Made by a program: the position numbers and the translations under genes. A stretch of 39,669 bases of DNA, taken from positions 1-39,669 of the forward strand of contig JADHNH010000024.1 of the NCBI GenBank assembly GCA_016779605.1, read 5' to 3'. Source of the DNA: Nevskia sp. (GTDB lineage: Bacteria; Pseudomonadota; Gammaproteobacteria; Nevskiales; Nevskiaceae). This document shows positions 15,848-25,029 of the stretch, one piece after another; the stretch's first letter is position 1; each line of letters opens with the position of its first letter. The notes beneath the pieces were generated by a model. The model saw only the letters and a program-made list of their open reading frames with translations, made no database searches and was not told the origin of the DNA.

Positions 15848-15861
15848 TTGACGCAGGTCAA
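15848..15861 (+). promoter_or_regulatory. FNR/Anr-type box upstream of sqr
   Basis: TTGACGCAGGTCAA sits inside an extended palindrome with eight-base perfect arms, CCATTGAC-GCAG-GTCAATGG (15846-15865). Its centre is 80 bp before the sqr start. At the class II -10 position (15884-15889) the sequence reads CATGAT, four of six to TATAAT. This gives sqr a second promoter, downstream of the operator-controlled one. Confidence 0.7.
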
Positions 15862-15934
15862 TGGCGGCGCGGCCGGCGAAGCGCATGATCCGCCCTGCGG
15901 CGCCGGGGCGTATCGACCTGGAGGCATTGCAGAC

Positions 15935-17224
15935 ATGGCTGACATCGTCGTTCTCGGGGCCGGCATCGCCGGCCTTCCCGCCGCCTACGATCTGCGCAGG
16001 GCGCTGGATAAATCGCATACGGTCACCGTGGTCAATCCGGACGACCGGTTCCAGTTCACGCCGTCCAACCCCTGGGTGGCGGTCGGCTGGCGCACCGGCG
16101 GGCAGATCACCGTGCCGCTGTCGCAGCGGCTGGCCAAAAAAGGCATCCGCCTGGCGGCGCAGGCGGCCACGCAGCTGGACCCGGTCAACAAGCGCGTGCT
16201 GCTGGGCAACGGCGAAAACCTCGCCTACGACTACCTGGTCATCGCCACCGGCCCTCAGCTCGCCTTCGCCGAGGTGCCCGGCCTGGGTCCGCAGGGCCAC
16301 ACGCAGTCGGTGTGCACCACGCCGCACGCCGAGCGCGCCTGGCTCGCCTACGAGAAATTCCTGGACGATCCGGGCCCGGTCGTGATCGGCGCCGCCCAGG
16401 GCGCGAGCTGCTTCGGTCCGGCCTACGAGTTCGCGCTGATCGTCGACGCCGACCTGCGCAAGCGCAAGCTGCGCCACAAGGTGCCGATGACATTCGTCAC
16501 CAGCGAGCCGTACATCGGCCACATGGGCCTGGGTGGCGTCGGCGACTCCAAGGGCCTGCTCGAGTCGGCGCTGCGCCAGCGGCACATCAAGTGGATCACC
16601 AACGCCAGGCTGCTGGAGGCGCGCGCCGGCGGCGTGCGCGTCGCCGAGCACGACGACCAGGGGCAGGTGCTCAAGGAACACGATCTGCCGTCGCGCTTTT
16701 CCATGTTCATACCGGCGTTCAGGGGCATCGAGCCGGTCGCGGCGGTCGCGGACCTGTGCAATCCGCGCGGCTTCGTGCTGATCGACGAGTACCAGCGCAA
16801 CCCGAAGTATCCGTCGATCTACTCGGCCGGCGTGTGCGTGGCGATCCCGCCGGTGGAGCCCACGCCGGTGCCCACCGGCGCGCCGAAGACGGGCTACATG
16901 ATCGAGTCGATGGTCACCGCCCTGGTGGAGAACATCAAGGAGGAAATCGAGGGCAAGCCGCCGAGCCACAAGGCGACCTGGAACGCCATCTGCCTCGCCG
17001 ACATGGGCGACGACGGCGTCGCGTTCGTCGCGCTGCCGCAGATTCCGCCGCGCAACCTGACCTGGGCGCGGCAGGGCAAGTGGGTGCACCTGGCCAAGAT
17101 CGCTTTCGAGAAGTACTTCATCGCCAAGATGAAGAGCGGCAAGACCGAACCGGTGTACGAAAAGTACGTGCTCAAGGGGCTCGGCATCGTCCGCCTGCAG
17201 CAGCGGCACGACAAGGCCGCATAG
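15935..17224 (+). CDS. sqr: Sulfide:quinone oxidoreductase
   Basis: A 429-residue FAD enzyme that oxidises sulfide to sulfane sulfur and passes electrons to quinone at the inner-membrane surface. The FAD motif GAGIAG lies at residues 8-13, and a second flavin motif (YDYLVIATGPQ) near 98-108. The three conserved cysteines are Cys127 (SVCTTPH), Cys159 (GASCFGPAYEF) and Cys353 (NAICLADMGD). They line up with Cys128, Cys160 and Cys356 of Acidithiobacillus ferrooxidans SQR. All three separate true SQRs from NDH-2 and other relatives. I start at the ATG at 15935, with GGAGG ten bases upstream; the longer frame begins inside the FNR box. It is followed 34 bp later by a thioredoxin and then a TolC-like gene. 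Confidence 0.93.
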   Translation: MADIVVLGAGIAGLPAAYDLRRALDKSHTVTVVNPDDRFQFTPSNPWVAVGWRTGGQITVPLSQRLAKKGIRLAAQAATQLDPVNKRVLLGNGENLAYDYLVIATGPQLAFAEVPGLGPQGHTQSVCTTPHAERAWLAYEKFLDDPGPVVIGAAQGASCFGPAYEFALIVDADLRKRKLRHKVPMTFVTSEPYIGHMGLGGVGDSKGLLESALRQRHIKWITNARLLEARAGGVRVAEHDDQGQVLKEHDLPSRFSMFIPAFRGIEPVAAVADLCNPRGFVLIDEYQRNPKYPSIYSAGVCVAIPPVEPTPVPTGAPKTGYMIESMVTALVENIKEEIEGKPPSHKATWNAICLADMGDDGVAFVALPQIPPRNLTWARQGKWVHLAKIAFEKYFIAKMKSGKTEPVYEKYVLKGLGIVRLQQRHDKAA

Positions 17225-17258
17225 GCGCAGCGATGCAAGAGCCGCAGGAGGCCAGCCG

Positions 17259-17702
17259 ATGAACGACACCCGGGCGATGATCCGGCAATGCCCGCGCTGC
17301 GGGCGCGGCAACCGCGTGCCGCCGGCGCACCTGGCGGACCGCGGCCGCTGCGGCGCATGCAAAGGCGACTTGCCGCCGCTGGCGCAGCCGGTCGAGGCGG
17401 ACGAGGCGCAGTTCCAGGCCATCGTAAGCGCCGCGCGGGTGCCGGTGCTGGTGGATTTCTGGGCGCCGTGGTGCGGCCCGTGCCGGCAGGCGGCGCCGGA
17501 AGTCGAGCGGGCCGCGCAGGGCCTCGCCGGCCGCGCCCTGGTGCTGAAAGTGAACACTGAAGAGCAGCCGCAACTGGCGGCGCGCTACGCGGTGCGCAGT
17601 ATCCCCAACTTCGCGGTGTTCAAGGACGGCCGGCTGCTGCGGCAGCAGCCGGGCCTGATGGGACACCGGCAGCTCGAACAACTCGTCTTGCAGGCCGCAT
17701 GA
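17259..17702 (+). CDS. trxC: Thioredoxin with N-terminal zinc domain (TrxC/thioredoxin-2 type)
   Basis: A 147-residue protein. An N-terminal zinc ribbon has CPRC at residues 11-14 and CGAC at about 31-34, as in E. coli Trx2. The thioredoxin fold follows with the active site FWAPWCGPC and the cis-proline loop SIPNF. AGGAGG lies seven bases before the ATG. It sits between sqr and an outer-membrane channel gene, and its stop overlaps the next ATG. Thioredoxins reduce protein and small-molecule persulfides, so a likely task here is release of SQR-made sulfane sulfur. That role is inference from context. Confidence 0.93.
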   Translation: MNDTRAMIRQCPRCGRGNRVPPAHLADRGRCGACKGDLPPLAQPVEADEAQFQAIVSAARVPVLVDFWAPWCGPCRQAAPEVERAAQGLAGRALVLKVNTEEQPQLAARYAVRSIPNFAVFKDGRLLRQQPGLMGHRQLEQLVLQAA

Positions 17703-19102
17703 TCGCGGCGGCGCGGGGCAACAGCAAAGGCCTGACCGGGATGGAAGAAAATCGTGCAACGGGCGGCGGCCGGATGCGCCATCGGCAAAATGCCGTTGCG
17801 CACGGTCGGCGGAAAGGCCGCGGCGCCGGTGCCGGGGCCGCGCTGTCGGCCCTGCTGCTCGCCGCCGGACTGGCCGGCAGCGGCGCGGCGTCGGCGGGCG
17901 TGCTGGGCGACCTGCTGCGCGACACCCTGGCCAATCCCTCGGTGGCCGCGCAGCGCAGCCAGCGCGAAGCGGCGGACAAGGAGCTGGCGAGCGCCAGCGC
18001 CGGTTATTTTGGTTCCGGCGCCGCCACCGCGGAGAATTCCACCTTCGAGAGCAGCCGCTTCCTGGGCGTGCTCAACCCCGGTGGATTCGCCAACCCCGAC
18101 TACGCGCGCACGCAGACCCGCTACGGCGCCAACTACATGCTGCCGGTGGACCTGTTCGGCGTGATCGCCGCCAACCGCGCGGCTGCCCGGCAAAGCCTGG
18201 CCGCGGCGGAGCTGGCGCTGCGCCAGGAAACCCTGATGAAGCTGCACCAGACGGCCGGCGCCTGGGCCGAGCTGCAGGCCGTCGATGCGCAGGCCGAAGC
18301 GCTGCGGCTGCAGCGCGCGCGCGTGGCGGCGACGGTGGAGCGGGTCGGCGGCGAAGTCGGCGCCGGCTCGCTGGCCGTCACCGACCTCAAGCTGGCGCAG
18401 AGCGAGCTGGCACGGGTGGAATCCGACCAGGTGCGGCTCGACGGGCAGCGTGAGCAGACGCTCGCCGCCCTGGAAGAAGCCGCCGGCCGCCGGCCGCCGC
18501 CGGGCGGCGGCCGCATGGCGATCCCCGCATGGCACGAGGCCGATGCGGGCGGCACCTTGCCGCAGCAGCTCGCCGGCGCCCGGGCACAGGCCGCCGACCT
18601 GCACGCCCGTTCGCAGCGCCGGGCGCTGTGGCCTGCGGTGGCGGTGGGAGCGGATTACTACGGCTACGACGGCGGCGGGCACAACCAGGATACCTGGAGC
18701 GTCGGCGCGCGCCTGAGCATTCCCCTGGACATCGGCGCGCACCTGCGCGACTCGGCCGAGCAGGCGCGCGCCGATGCCGCCCGCAGCGACAGCCTCGCCG
18801 CGGCAAACCGCGCGCGCAGCCAGCTGGCCGCTTTGAAGGCCGGCTACGACGCGGCGCGCGCCGACATCGCCGCGCTGGAAAAGGAAGTCGACTACCGCAC
18901 CGAGGTGGTGAGCGTGCAGAAGGAGCTGGCCAGCGTGGGTGCGGAGACAGTCGAAAGCGCGATGCGGCGCGAGCGCGACCTGTTCGAAGCGCAGGCGCGG
19001 CTGGCGCAGGCGCGCGCGCAGGCGGTCACGGCCTGGTCCGCGGCGCAGGTGGTGCTCGGTACTTCGCCGGAAGTCTTCATTTCCGAGCTGGACGCGCCCT
19101 GA
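17699..19102 (+). CDS. TolC-like outer-membrane efflux channel
   Basis: A protein of up to 467 residues. A hydrophobic core (about 46-62) ends at SGAASA (residues 61-66), a good signal-peptidase site. The 45 residues before it are too long for a normal signal, so the true start may be Met15 (17741) or Met26 (17774). The ATG at 17699 does overlap the thioredoxin stop. Long Ala/Gln/Leu-rich helices follow in two repeats, as in outer-membrane efflux proteins (for example GAGSLAVTDLKLAQSELARV and SVGAETVESAMRRERDLFEA). It is probably the third part of the RND pump encoded on the other side of the divergent promoter, placing the pump and sqr under shared control. It lacks a lipobox, unlike the NodT-type channel at 6929. 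Confidence 0.85.
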   Translation: MIAAARGNSKGLTGMEENRATGGGRMRHRQNAVAHGRRKGRGAGAGAALSALLLAAGLAGSGAASAGVLGDLLRDTLANPSVAAQRSQREAADKELASASAGYFGSGAATAENSTFESSRFLGVLNPGGFANPDYARTQTRYGANYMLPVDLFGVIAANRAAARQSLAAAELALRQETLMKLHQTAGAWAELQAVDAQAEALRLQRARVAATVERVGGEVGAGSLAVTDLKLAQSELARVESDQVRLDGQREQTLAALEEAAGRRPPPGGGRMAIPAWHEADAGGTLPQQLAGARAQAADLHARSQRRALWPAVAVGADYYGYDGGGHNQDTWSVGARLSIPLDIGAHLRDSAEQARADAARSDSLAAANRARSQLAALKAGYDAARADIAALEKEVDYRTEVVSVQKELASVGAETVESAMRRERDLFEAQARLAQARAQAVTAWSAAQVVLGTSPEVFISELDAP

Positions 19103-19155
19103 CGCGGCGCCGGGCGCGGCAGGCGGGCGCGAGCCCGCGCATTCCGGATGGCCTT

Positions 19156-19169
19156 CTGATTCAGATCAA
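19156..19169 (+). promoter_or_regulatory. FNR-type box upstream of rpoH
   Basis: CTGATTCAGATCAA matches nine of ten positions of TTGAT-N4-ATCAA. It lies in the 184-bp gap between the TolC-like gene and rpoH, centred about 125 bp before the rpoH start. The class II -10 window (19192-19197) reads GAAACT, the same hexamer as at the ABC operon. Confidence 0.6.
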
Positions 19170-19286
19170 TGCCGCTGCATTTTGCGCGGCGGAAACTATC
19201 GGTGTCCGGCGCAGGCAGGCGCGGTTTGCCGGGCCAGTGTCCGCCGCGCCGGGTACCTGATTGATCGAACCAAGAGTGGCTGCTCC

Positions 19287-20255
<969 letters not shown>

Positions 20256-20285
20256 CCGTCCATGGCGAGACAATGCGGCAGCCGT

Positions 20286-20318
20286 AACGCCCGGCCCGGC
20301 CATCCATGGCCGGGCGTT
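20286..20318 (+). terminator. Stem-loop terminator after rpoH
   Basis: AACGCCCGGCC (20286-20296) and GGCCGGGCGTT (20308-20318) form a perfect 11-bp stem with an 11-base loop, 31 bases after the rpoH stop. No long T run follows, so it is a strong hairpin but not a textbook intrinsic terminator. Confidence 0.65.
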
Positions 20319-20327
20319 CGTGACCGC

Positions 20328-20352
20328 AGGCGATGACATCGAGTCATCGCCT
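20328..20352. other. Second perfect hairpin in the rpoH/attachment-protein gap
   Basis: AGGCGATGAC (20328-20337) and GTCATCGCCT (20343-20352) pair perfectly around a five-base loop. It lies between convergent genes and could help terminate either. The 351-bp gap 20256-20606 holds this hairpin, the rpoH hairpin and the repeat at 20361-20460. I see no gene in it. Confidence 0.5.
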
Positions 20353-20360
20353 AAACGCGG

Positions 20361-20460
20361 TCCCTCACCCCACCACCCGCTCCGCGGGTGGTTCCCCCCT
20401 CTCCCGCGGAGCGGGAGAGGGACGCCGGTCGGCGGCAAAGCCGCCGGTTAGCGGGTGGGG
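20361..20460. repeat. REP-like intergenic repeat made of nested hairpins
   Basis: The stretch opens CCCTCACCCC and contains three adjacent short hairpins. These are ACCACCCGC/GCGGGTGGT (20372-20392), CCCTCTCCCGC/GCGGGAGAGGG (20397-20421) and a CCGGTCGGCGGC/GCCGCCGG pair (20425-20447). It closes with GCGGGTGGGG, the approximate complement of the opening. This layout is typical of dispersed intergenic repeats in high-GC Xanthomonadales-like genomes. It lies between convergent genes. Confidence 0.6.
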
Positions 20461-20606
20461 CGCAGCCGGCGCTGTGCTGATATTTGCGCGCCGGCGGCGC
20501 AGCGAATCGCCTTCGGCACAACCCGGGCGGCGGCGATTACGCCGCCGCCGGTACTGCCGCCCGCGGCCACCGGGCGGCTCATCGAAGAAGCGCGCGACGC
20601 CGGGCG

Positions 20607-21086
20607 TCAGAGCACCTTCGGCAGCGCCGCGCGAATGTCGGCGGCGGGGCGCCGCGTGAGATCCGAGGCGATTTCCTGCGCCACGCAGCCGCGGGTGGCG
20701 TGGTCGAGGTTCTTGCGCAGCAGGCCCAGGAAGGCCGGCTCGGCGAGCAGGTAGATCCGCGCCAGGTCTTCCGACTTGTGCGCCTTGCCCAGGTAGTCGC
20801 ACACCTGCTTGGCGAACGTTTCGGCGGCATGCTCCTCGTGCGATTGCCGCGGCTCGAACGCATGCCCGACGCCGGCGGCGCCCTGCACGACGTGGCCGCG
20901 CCGGTCGGAGACGCTGTCGTGGTCCTGCAGGCGCACGGCCGGGTTGAGCAGGTCCGCGAGCTCGGCCAGCGCGCCGTCATCCGGAGAAACCGTGAAGATG
21001 CGGGCGCGCCCGGCATCGGCGGCGACGACGAAGGTGGCGTGCCTGGGATGGGTCGTGTGCGGCTTGGGTGTGTATTGGCGAGGCAT
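20607..21086 (-). CDS. Host-attachment-type protein (Host_attach family)
   Basis: A 159-residue soluble protein starting MPRQYTPKPHTTHPRH, with AAGGAG six bases before the ATG. The strand FVVAADAGRARIFTV near residues 18-32 opens the fold. The C-terminal half (ETFAKQVCDYLGKAHKSEDL, then IYLLAEPAFLGLLR) matches proteins named as required for attachment to host cells, first described in Agrobacterium. The biochemical role of the family is unsettled; the fold resembles archaeal eRF1-like domains. It lies 68 bp after PEP synthase on the same strand and may share its FNR-controlled transcript. Nothing here suggests an actual host. Confidence 0.8.
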   Translation of the reverse strand: MPRQYTPKPHTTHPRHATFVVAADAGRARIFTVSPDDGALAELADLLNPAVRLQDHDSVSDRRGHVVQGAAGVGHAFEPRQSHEEHAAETFAKQVCDYLGKAHKSEDLARIYLLAEPAFLGLLRKNLDHATRGCVAQEIASDLTRRPAADIRAALPKVL

Positions 21087-21154
21087 AAAAGGCTCCTTGA
21101 GCGAGTTAACCAAAATTTCCGCTGAATGTTCGCGGCGGGCGGGCTGCGCCGGCC

Positions 21155-23563
21155 TCAGACCAGCTTGGCCCGGGGGCCGCGCAGGCGGCGGTTCTCCGAT
21201 TCGACGACGCGCTGCTTGACGGCCAGGAAGCTGTCGGGCGAAACGGAGATGGAATCGATGCCGCAGTCGACCAGGAATTCGGCGAATTCCGGATGGTCGC
21301 TGGGCGCCTGGCCGCAGATGCCGACCTTGGCGCCGACGGCGTGGGCGTCGGTGATGACCTTGCGGATCATCCAGCTCACCGCTTCGTCGCGCTCGTCGAA
21401 CAGGTCGGCCAGCTCCTCGGAGTCGCGATCCACGCCCAGCGTGAGCTGCGTGAGGTCGTTGCTGCCGATGGAAAACCCGTCGAAGCGGCGTGCGAAGGAC
21501 TGCGCCAGGATGACGTTCGACGGAATCTCGCACATCACGTAGACCTGCAGGCCATCTTCGCCGCGGCGCAGGCCCGCTGCCGCCATCACGGCGAGCACCT
21601 GGTCGGCTTCCTTCAGCGTGCGGCAGAACGGGATCATCACCACCACGTTCCTGAAGCCGAGTTCGCGCCGCAGGCGGGCGATCGCACGGCATTCCAGCTC
21701 GAAGCCGGGCTGGTAGCGCGGCGAGTAATAGCGCGAGGCCCCGCGAAAGCCGAGCATCGGGTTTTCCTCCTTGCTCTCGAAGCCGGCGCCGCCGATCAGG
21801 TTGGCGTATTCGTTGGTCTTGAAATCGCTCATGCGCACGATCACCGGCTTGGGGTGGTACGCGGCGGCGATGCGCGCGAGCCCCTGCGCCAGCCGGTCGA
21901 CGAAATAATCCGGCTTGTTGGCGTAGCCGCGGGTCAGCTCCTCGATCGCCGCGCGCGCGGCCGGGTCGGCGAGGGTGTCGAAGCCGATCAGCGCCATCGG
22001 GTGCACCTTGATCGCGTTGCTGATGACGAACTCCATCCGCATCAGGCCGATGCCGTCGGCGGGCAGGCGCCACCAGCGGAAAGCCGACGCCGGGTTGCCG
22101 AGATTGAGCATCACCTGCGTGCGTGTGGCGGGCAGGTTCTCGAACGACAGGGTGGTGGCTTCGATGTCGGCGGCGCCTTCGTAGACGAAGCCGTCGTCGC
22201 CTTCGGCGCACGACACGGTCACTTCCTGGCCGTCCTTCAGCACCGCGGTGGCATTGCCGGTGCCCACCACCGCCGGCAGGCCGAGCTCGCGGCTGACGAT
22301 CGCCGCATGCGAGGTGCGTCCGCCGTGGTCGGTGACGATCGCCGCCGCGCGCTTCATCACCGGCCCCCAGTCGGGGTCGGTGGTGGAGGCGACCAGCACC
22401 GCGCCGTCGGTGAACCGGCCGATGTCATGCGGGCTTTCGATGACGCAGACCTTGGCGCTGACCGCCGCTTCGCCGATCGCCAGGCCCGCGGCAAGCCTGC
22501 GGCCCTTGTTGCGCACGGCGTAGGTGCGGAAGCTCTGGCTCTGGCGGCGCGACTGCACGGTTTCCGGCCGCGCCTGGACCACCAGCAGTTCGCCGGTCTG
22601 CCCGTCCTTGGCCCATTCGACGTCCATCGGCATCCGGTAGTGCCGCTCGATCGCGCAGGCCCAGCGGGCCAGGGCCAGGATGTCGCGCTCGTCCAGGACG
22701 TACGCGCCGCGCTCCGCCGCGTCGGTCGGCACGCTGCGGCTGCCGCCGTGGTCCGCGTCGTAGACGATCTTCAGCGCTTTGCCGCCGCAGCGCTTGCGCA
22801 CGATCGGCGCCAGGGCGGGATTGTCCAGCAGCGGCTTGAACACCTCGTACTCGTCGGGGTCCACGGCGCCCTGCACCACGCTTTCGCCCAGGCCCCAGGC
22901 GGCGTTGATCAGCACGATGCGGTCGAAGCCGGTCTCGGTGTCGATCGAAAACATCACGCCGGCGCCGCCGAGGTCCGCGCGCACCATGCGCTGCACGCCG
23001 ATCGACAGCGCCACCTTGAAGTGGTCGAAGCCGTTGGCCTGCCGGTAGGTGATGGCGCGGTCGGTGAACAGCGATGCGTAGCAGCGGCGGCAGGCGTCGA
23101 GCAGGGCCGCCTCGCCGGCAACGTTGAGGAAACTCTCGTGCTGGCCGGCGAAGCTGGCGGTGGGCAGGTCCTCCGCGGTGGCGCTGGAACGCACCGCCAC
23201 CGCGGCGTCGCCCGGCGACAGCGCCGCGTAGGCGCGGCGCAGCGCGTCGGCAAGCTCATCGGGAATGCTGCCCGCCAGGAATGCCGAGCGGATCGCCGCG
23301 CCGGTCTGCTCCAGCGTCGACCGGCCGCTTTTCAGCGCGGCCAGCGCCTCGGCGATCAGCGGCCGCAGATGGTTGGCGTCGACGAAGGCCCAATAGGCTT
23401 CGGCGGTGGCGGCGAAGCCGTCGGGCACCCGCACCCCGGCGGTCTTGAGCTTGCCCAGCAGCTCGCCCAGCGAAGCGTTCTTGCCACCCACCCGCGGCAC
23501 ATCCTGCAAGGCGATGTCCTCGAACCAGGTGACGTACCGGGAACTGGCTGGGCGTTGCTCCAT
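21155..23563 (-). CDS. ppsA: Phosphoenolpyruvate synthase
   Basis: An 802-residue enzyme that converts pyruvate, ATP and water into PEP, AMP and phosphate, the entry to gluconeogenesis. The N-terminal ATP-binding domain opens with VGGKNASLGELLGKL (residues 25-39). The mobile phosphohistidine domain carries the catalytic His419 (GGRTSHAAIVSRELG). The C-terminal PEP/pyruvate barrel contains GSNDLTQLTLGVDRD and ends near VGICGQAPSDHPEF. The length matches E. coli PpsA (792). GGAG precedes the ATG. The only promoter signal seen upstream is an FNR-type box 116 bp away. Some anaerobes run a PEP synthase or pyruvate phosphate dikinase in a glycolytic bypass, so regulation by oxygen would be sensible. 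Confidence 0.96.
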   Translation of the reverse strand: MEQRPASSRYVTWFEDIALQDVPRVGGKNASLGELLGKLKTAGVRVPDGFAATAEAYWAFVDANHLRPLIAEALAALKSGRSTLEQTGAAIRSAFLAGSIPDELADALRRAYAALSPGDAAVAVRSSATAEDLPTASFAGQHESFLNVAGEAALLDACRRCYASLFTDRAITYRQANGFDHFKVALSIGVQRMVRADLGGAGVMFSIDTETGFDRIVLINAAWGLGESVVQGAVDPDEYEVFKPLLDNPALAPIVRKRCGGKALKIVYDADHGGSRSVPTDAAERGAYVLDERDILALARWACAIERHYRMPMDVEWAKDGQTGELLVVQARPETVQSRRQSQSFRTYAVRNKGRRLAAGLAIGEAAVSAKVCVIESPHDIGRFTDGAVLVASTTDPDWGPVMKRAAAIVTDHGGRTSHAAIVSRELGLPAVVGTGNATAVLKDGQEVTVSCAEGDDGFVYEGAADIEATTLSFENLPATRTQVMLNLGNPASAFRWWRLPADGIGLMRMEFVISNAIKVHPMALIGFDTLADPAARAAIEELTRGYANKPDYFVDRLAQGLARIAAAYHPKPVIVRMSDFKTNEYANLIGGAGFESKEENPMLGFRGASRYYSPRYQPGFELECRAIARLRRELGFRNVVVMIPFCRTLKEADQVLAVMAAAGLRRGEDGLQVYVMCEIPSNVILAQSFARRFDGFSIGSNDLTQLTLGVDRDSEELADLFDERDEAVSWMIRKVITDAHAVGAKVGICGQAPSDHPEFAEFLVDCGIDSISVSPDSFLAVKQRVVESENRRLRGPRAKLV

Positions 23564-23672
23564 GGCATCGGCTCCGGAAGGACGGCGTGGGCTGAGCGCT
23601 GGCGGCCCCGTCTTCGTCGAGAGCCGCCCCGCCCAGTTGCCGCAATTCTTTCACCGGCCTGCGCCGGCGGCC

Positions 23673-23686
23673 TTGATTTGCGTCAA
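23673..23686 (-). promoter_or_regulatory. FNR/Anr-type box upstream of ppsA
   Basis: TTGATTTGCGTCAA matches nine of ten positions of the FNR consensus. It sits in the 146-bp gap upstream of ppsA. The class II -10 position on the minus strand (23650-23645) reads AAGAAT, four of six to TATAAT, giving a predicted transcript start near 23638. Confidence 0.72.
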
Positions 23687-23709
23687 TCGCGGCGGCGGCG
23701 CGGCGCGGT

Positions 23710-24981
23710 TCAGGCCGCCAGGACCAGCGCGCCGTAGGCCAGGCCCGCCAGCACCGAGGCGTAGCCCAGGGCGACGCCGCGCGCGAGCCGGCCGCCGGCG
23801 ATCGCGGCGACGACGCCGAGCTTGAGCGCCGAGTTGGCGGCGAAGGCCAGCGCGATCGCACGCACCGCCTGCACCGCCGGCAGCTGGCCCTGCGTCGCCA
23901 TCTGGAAGCTGGACAAGGCGATCGCGTCCATGTCGGTGAGGCCGGACACCGTGGCGGCGGCGTACAGGCCTGCCGGGCCGGCCAGCCGGTGCAGGTCCTG
24001 GGTCGCCACCAGCACCACGGCATACACCGCCGCGAAGCCCAGCGCCACGCGCATGCTGCTCGGGTTGCCCACCGCGAAGCTCGGCCGCTCCGCGGTGCGC
24101 ACCAGCCGCCGCCAGGCCATCAGCGGCGCGGCTACGCCGGTCAGCAGGCCCAGGCCGAGCACCTTGGTGAGCTGGGGCAGCAGCACCGGCGCGACGATCG
24201 CGGCCATGACGCCCAGGCGCAGCAGCACGGTGAGGTTGGCCACCAGGATCACGCACAGCGCACCGGCGGCGTGCCCTTCGTCGCGGCGCGCGTGGCGCGA
24301 GAACGCCAGGGTGGTGGCGGTGCTCGACACCACGCCGCCAAGCAGGCCGATCAGGGGCAGCGCGCGGTCCTCGCCGGTCAGGCGCAGCGCCACGTAGCCG
24401 GCCAGGCTCAGGCCGGAGACCAGCACCACCATCAGCCAGATGCGGTAGGGATTGAGCGCGCCGTGGGGGCCGAAGCCCTGGTCGGGCAGCACCGGCAGGA
24501 TGACGAAGGTCACCGCCGCGAACTGCAGCAGCGAGACCCAGTCGGCGCGCGACAGGCGCCGCGGGAAGCCGTGCAGCTCGGTCTTGAAATACAGCAGGCT
24601 GGTCGCGACCAGGCCGCCGGCCACCGCCAGGTGCAGGTAGCCGTAGGCGCACAGCGCCCCCAGGCCGTAGCACAGCAGCAGCGCGACGACGCTGGTGGTG
24701 CCGGGGTCCTCGTCTTTTTCCACCTTGCGGTAGGCCGAAATCATCACCGCGGACAAGGCCAGCACGCCCGCCGGCAGGAGCCAGGGCAGGCCGGCCTGGG
24801 CGGTGAGCAGGGCGCACAGGCTGCCGAATACCGCGACCAGCCCGAAGGTGCGGATGCCGGCCTTGTTTTGCGGCGCGCGCTCGCGCTCCAGGCCCATCAG
24901 CAGGCCGATGCCCAGGCTGGTGACGAAGCGCGGGATCAGCTGCAGCTCGTCGAGCCCCGCGGCGGTGGTGATGTCGAGCAA
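23710..24981 (-). CDS. MgtC/DUF4010 multi-pass membrane protein
   Basis: From a TTG start at 24981 with GGGAGG seven bases upstream, the protein has 423 residues; a longer reading would put 24 atypical residues in front. The N-terminal part has the MgtC/SapB signature (LGIGLLMGLERERAPQNKAG, then IRTFGLVAVFG). The rest is the DUF4010 domain, with further membrane helices across the length (for example FAAVTFVILPVLPD and LIGLLGGVVSSTATTLAFSR). The family is found in the inner membrane; its substrate is unknown, although MgtC relatives are tied to magnesium limitation and acid stress. It lies upstream of ppsA on the same strand, 146 bp away, with a separate promoter region. Confidence 0.85.
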   Translation of the reverse strand: MLDITTAAGLDELQLIPRFVTSLGIGLLMGLERERAPQNKAGIRTFGLVAVFGSLCALLTAQAGLPWLLPAGVLALSAVMISAYRKVEKDEDPGTTSVVALLLCYGLGALCAYGYLHLAVAGGLVATSLLYFKTELHGFPRRLSRADWVSLLQFAAVTFVILPVLPDQGFGPHGALNPYRIWLMVVLVSGLSLAGYVALRLTGEDRALPLIGLLGGVVSSTATTLAFSRHARRDEGHAAGALCVILVANLTVLLRLGVMAAIVAPVLLPQLTKVLGLGLLTGVAAPLMAWRRLVRTAERPSFAVGNPSSMRVALGFAAVYAVVLVATQDLHRLAGPAGLYAAATVSGLTDMDAIALSSFQMATQGQLPAVQAVRAIALAFAANSALKLGVVAAIAGGRLARGVALGYASVLAGLAYGALVLAA

Positions 24982-25029
24982 GGTGAGTCCTCCCGTTTGC
25001 AGACTACTGGCTGGCGGTCGCCACTGTCG

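Noticed and set aside
15848..15934. A 29-codon N-terminal extension of SQR
   Set aside because: It would begin at the TTG of the FNR box; the FAD-binding strand starts right after the ATG at 15935.
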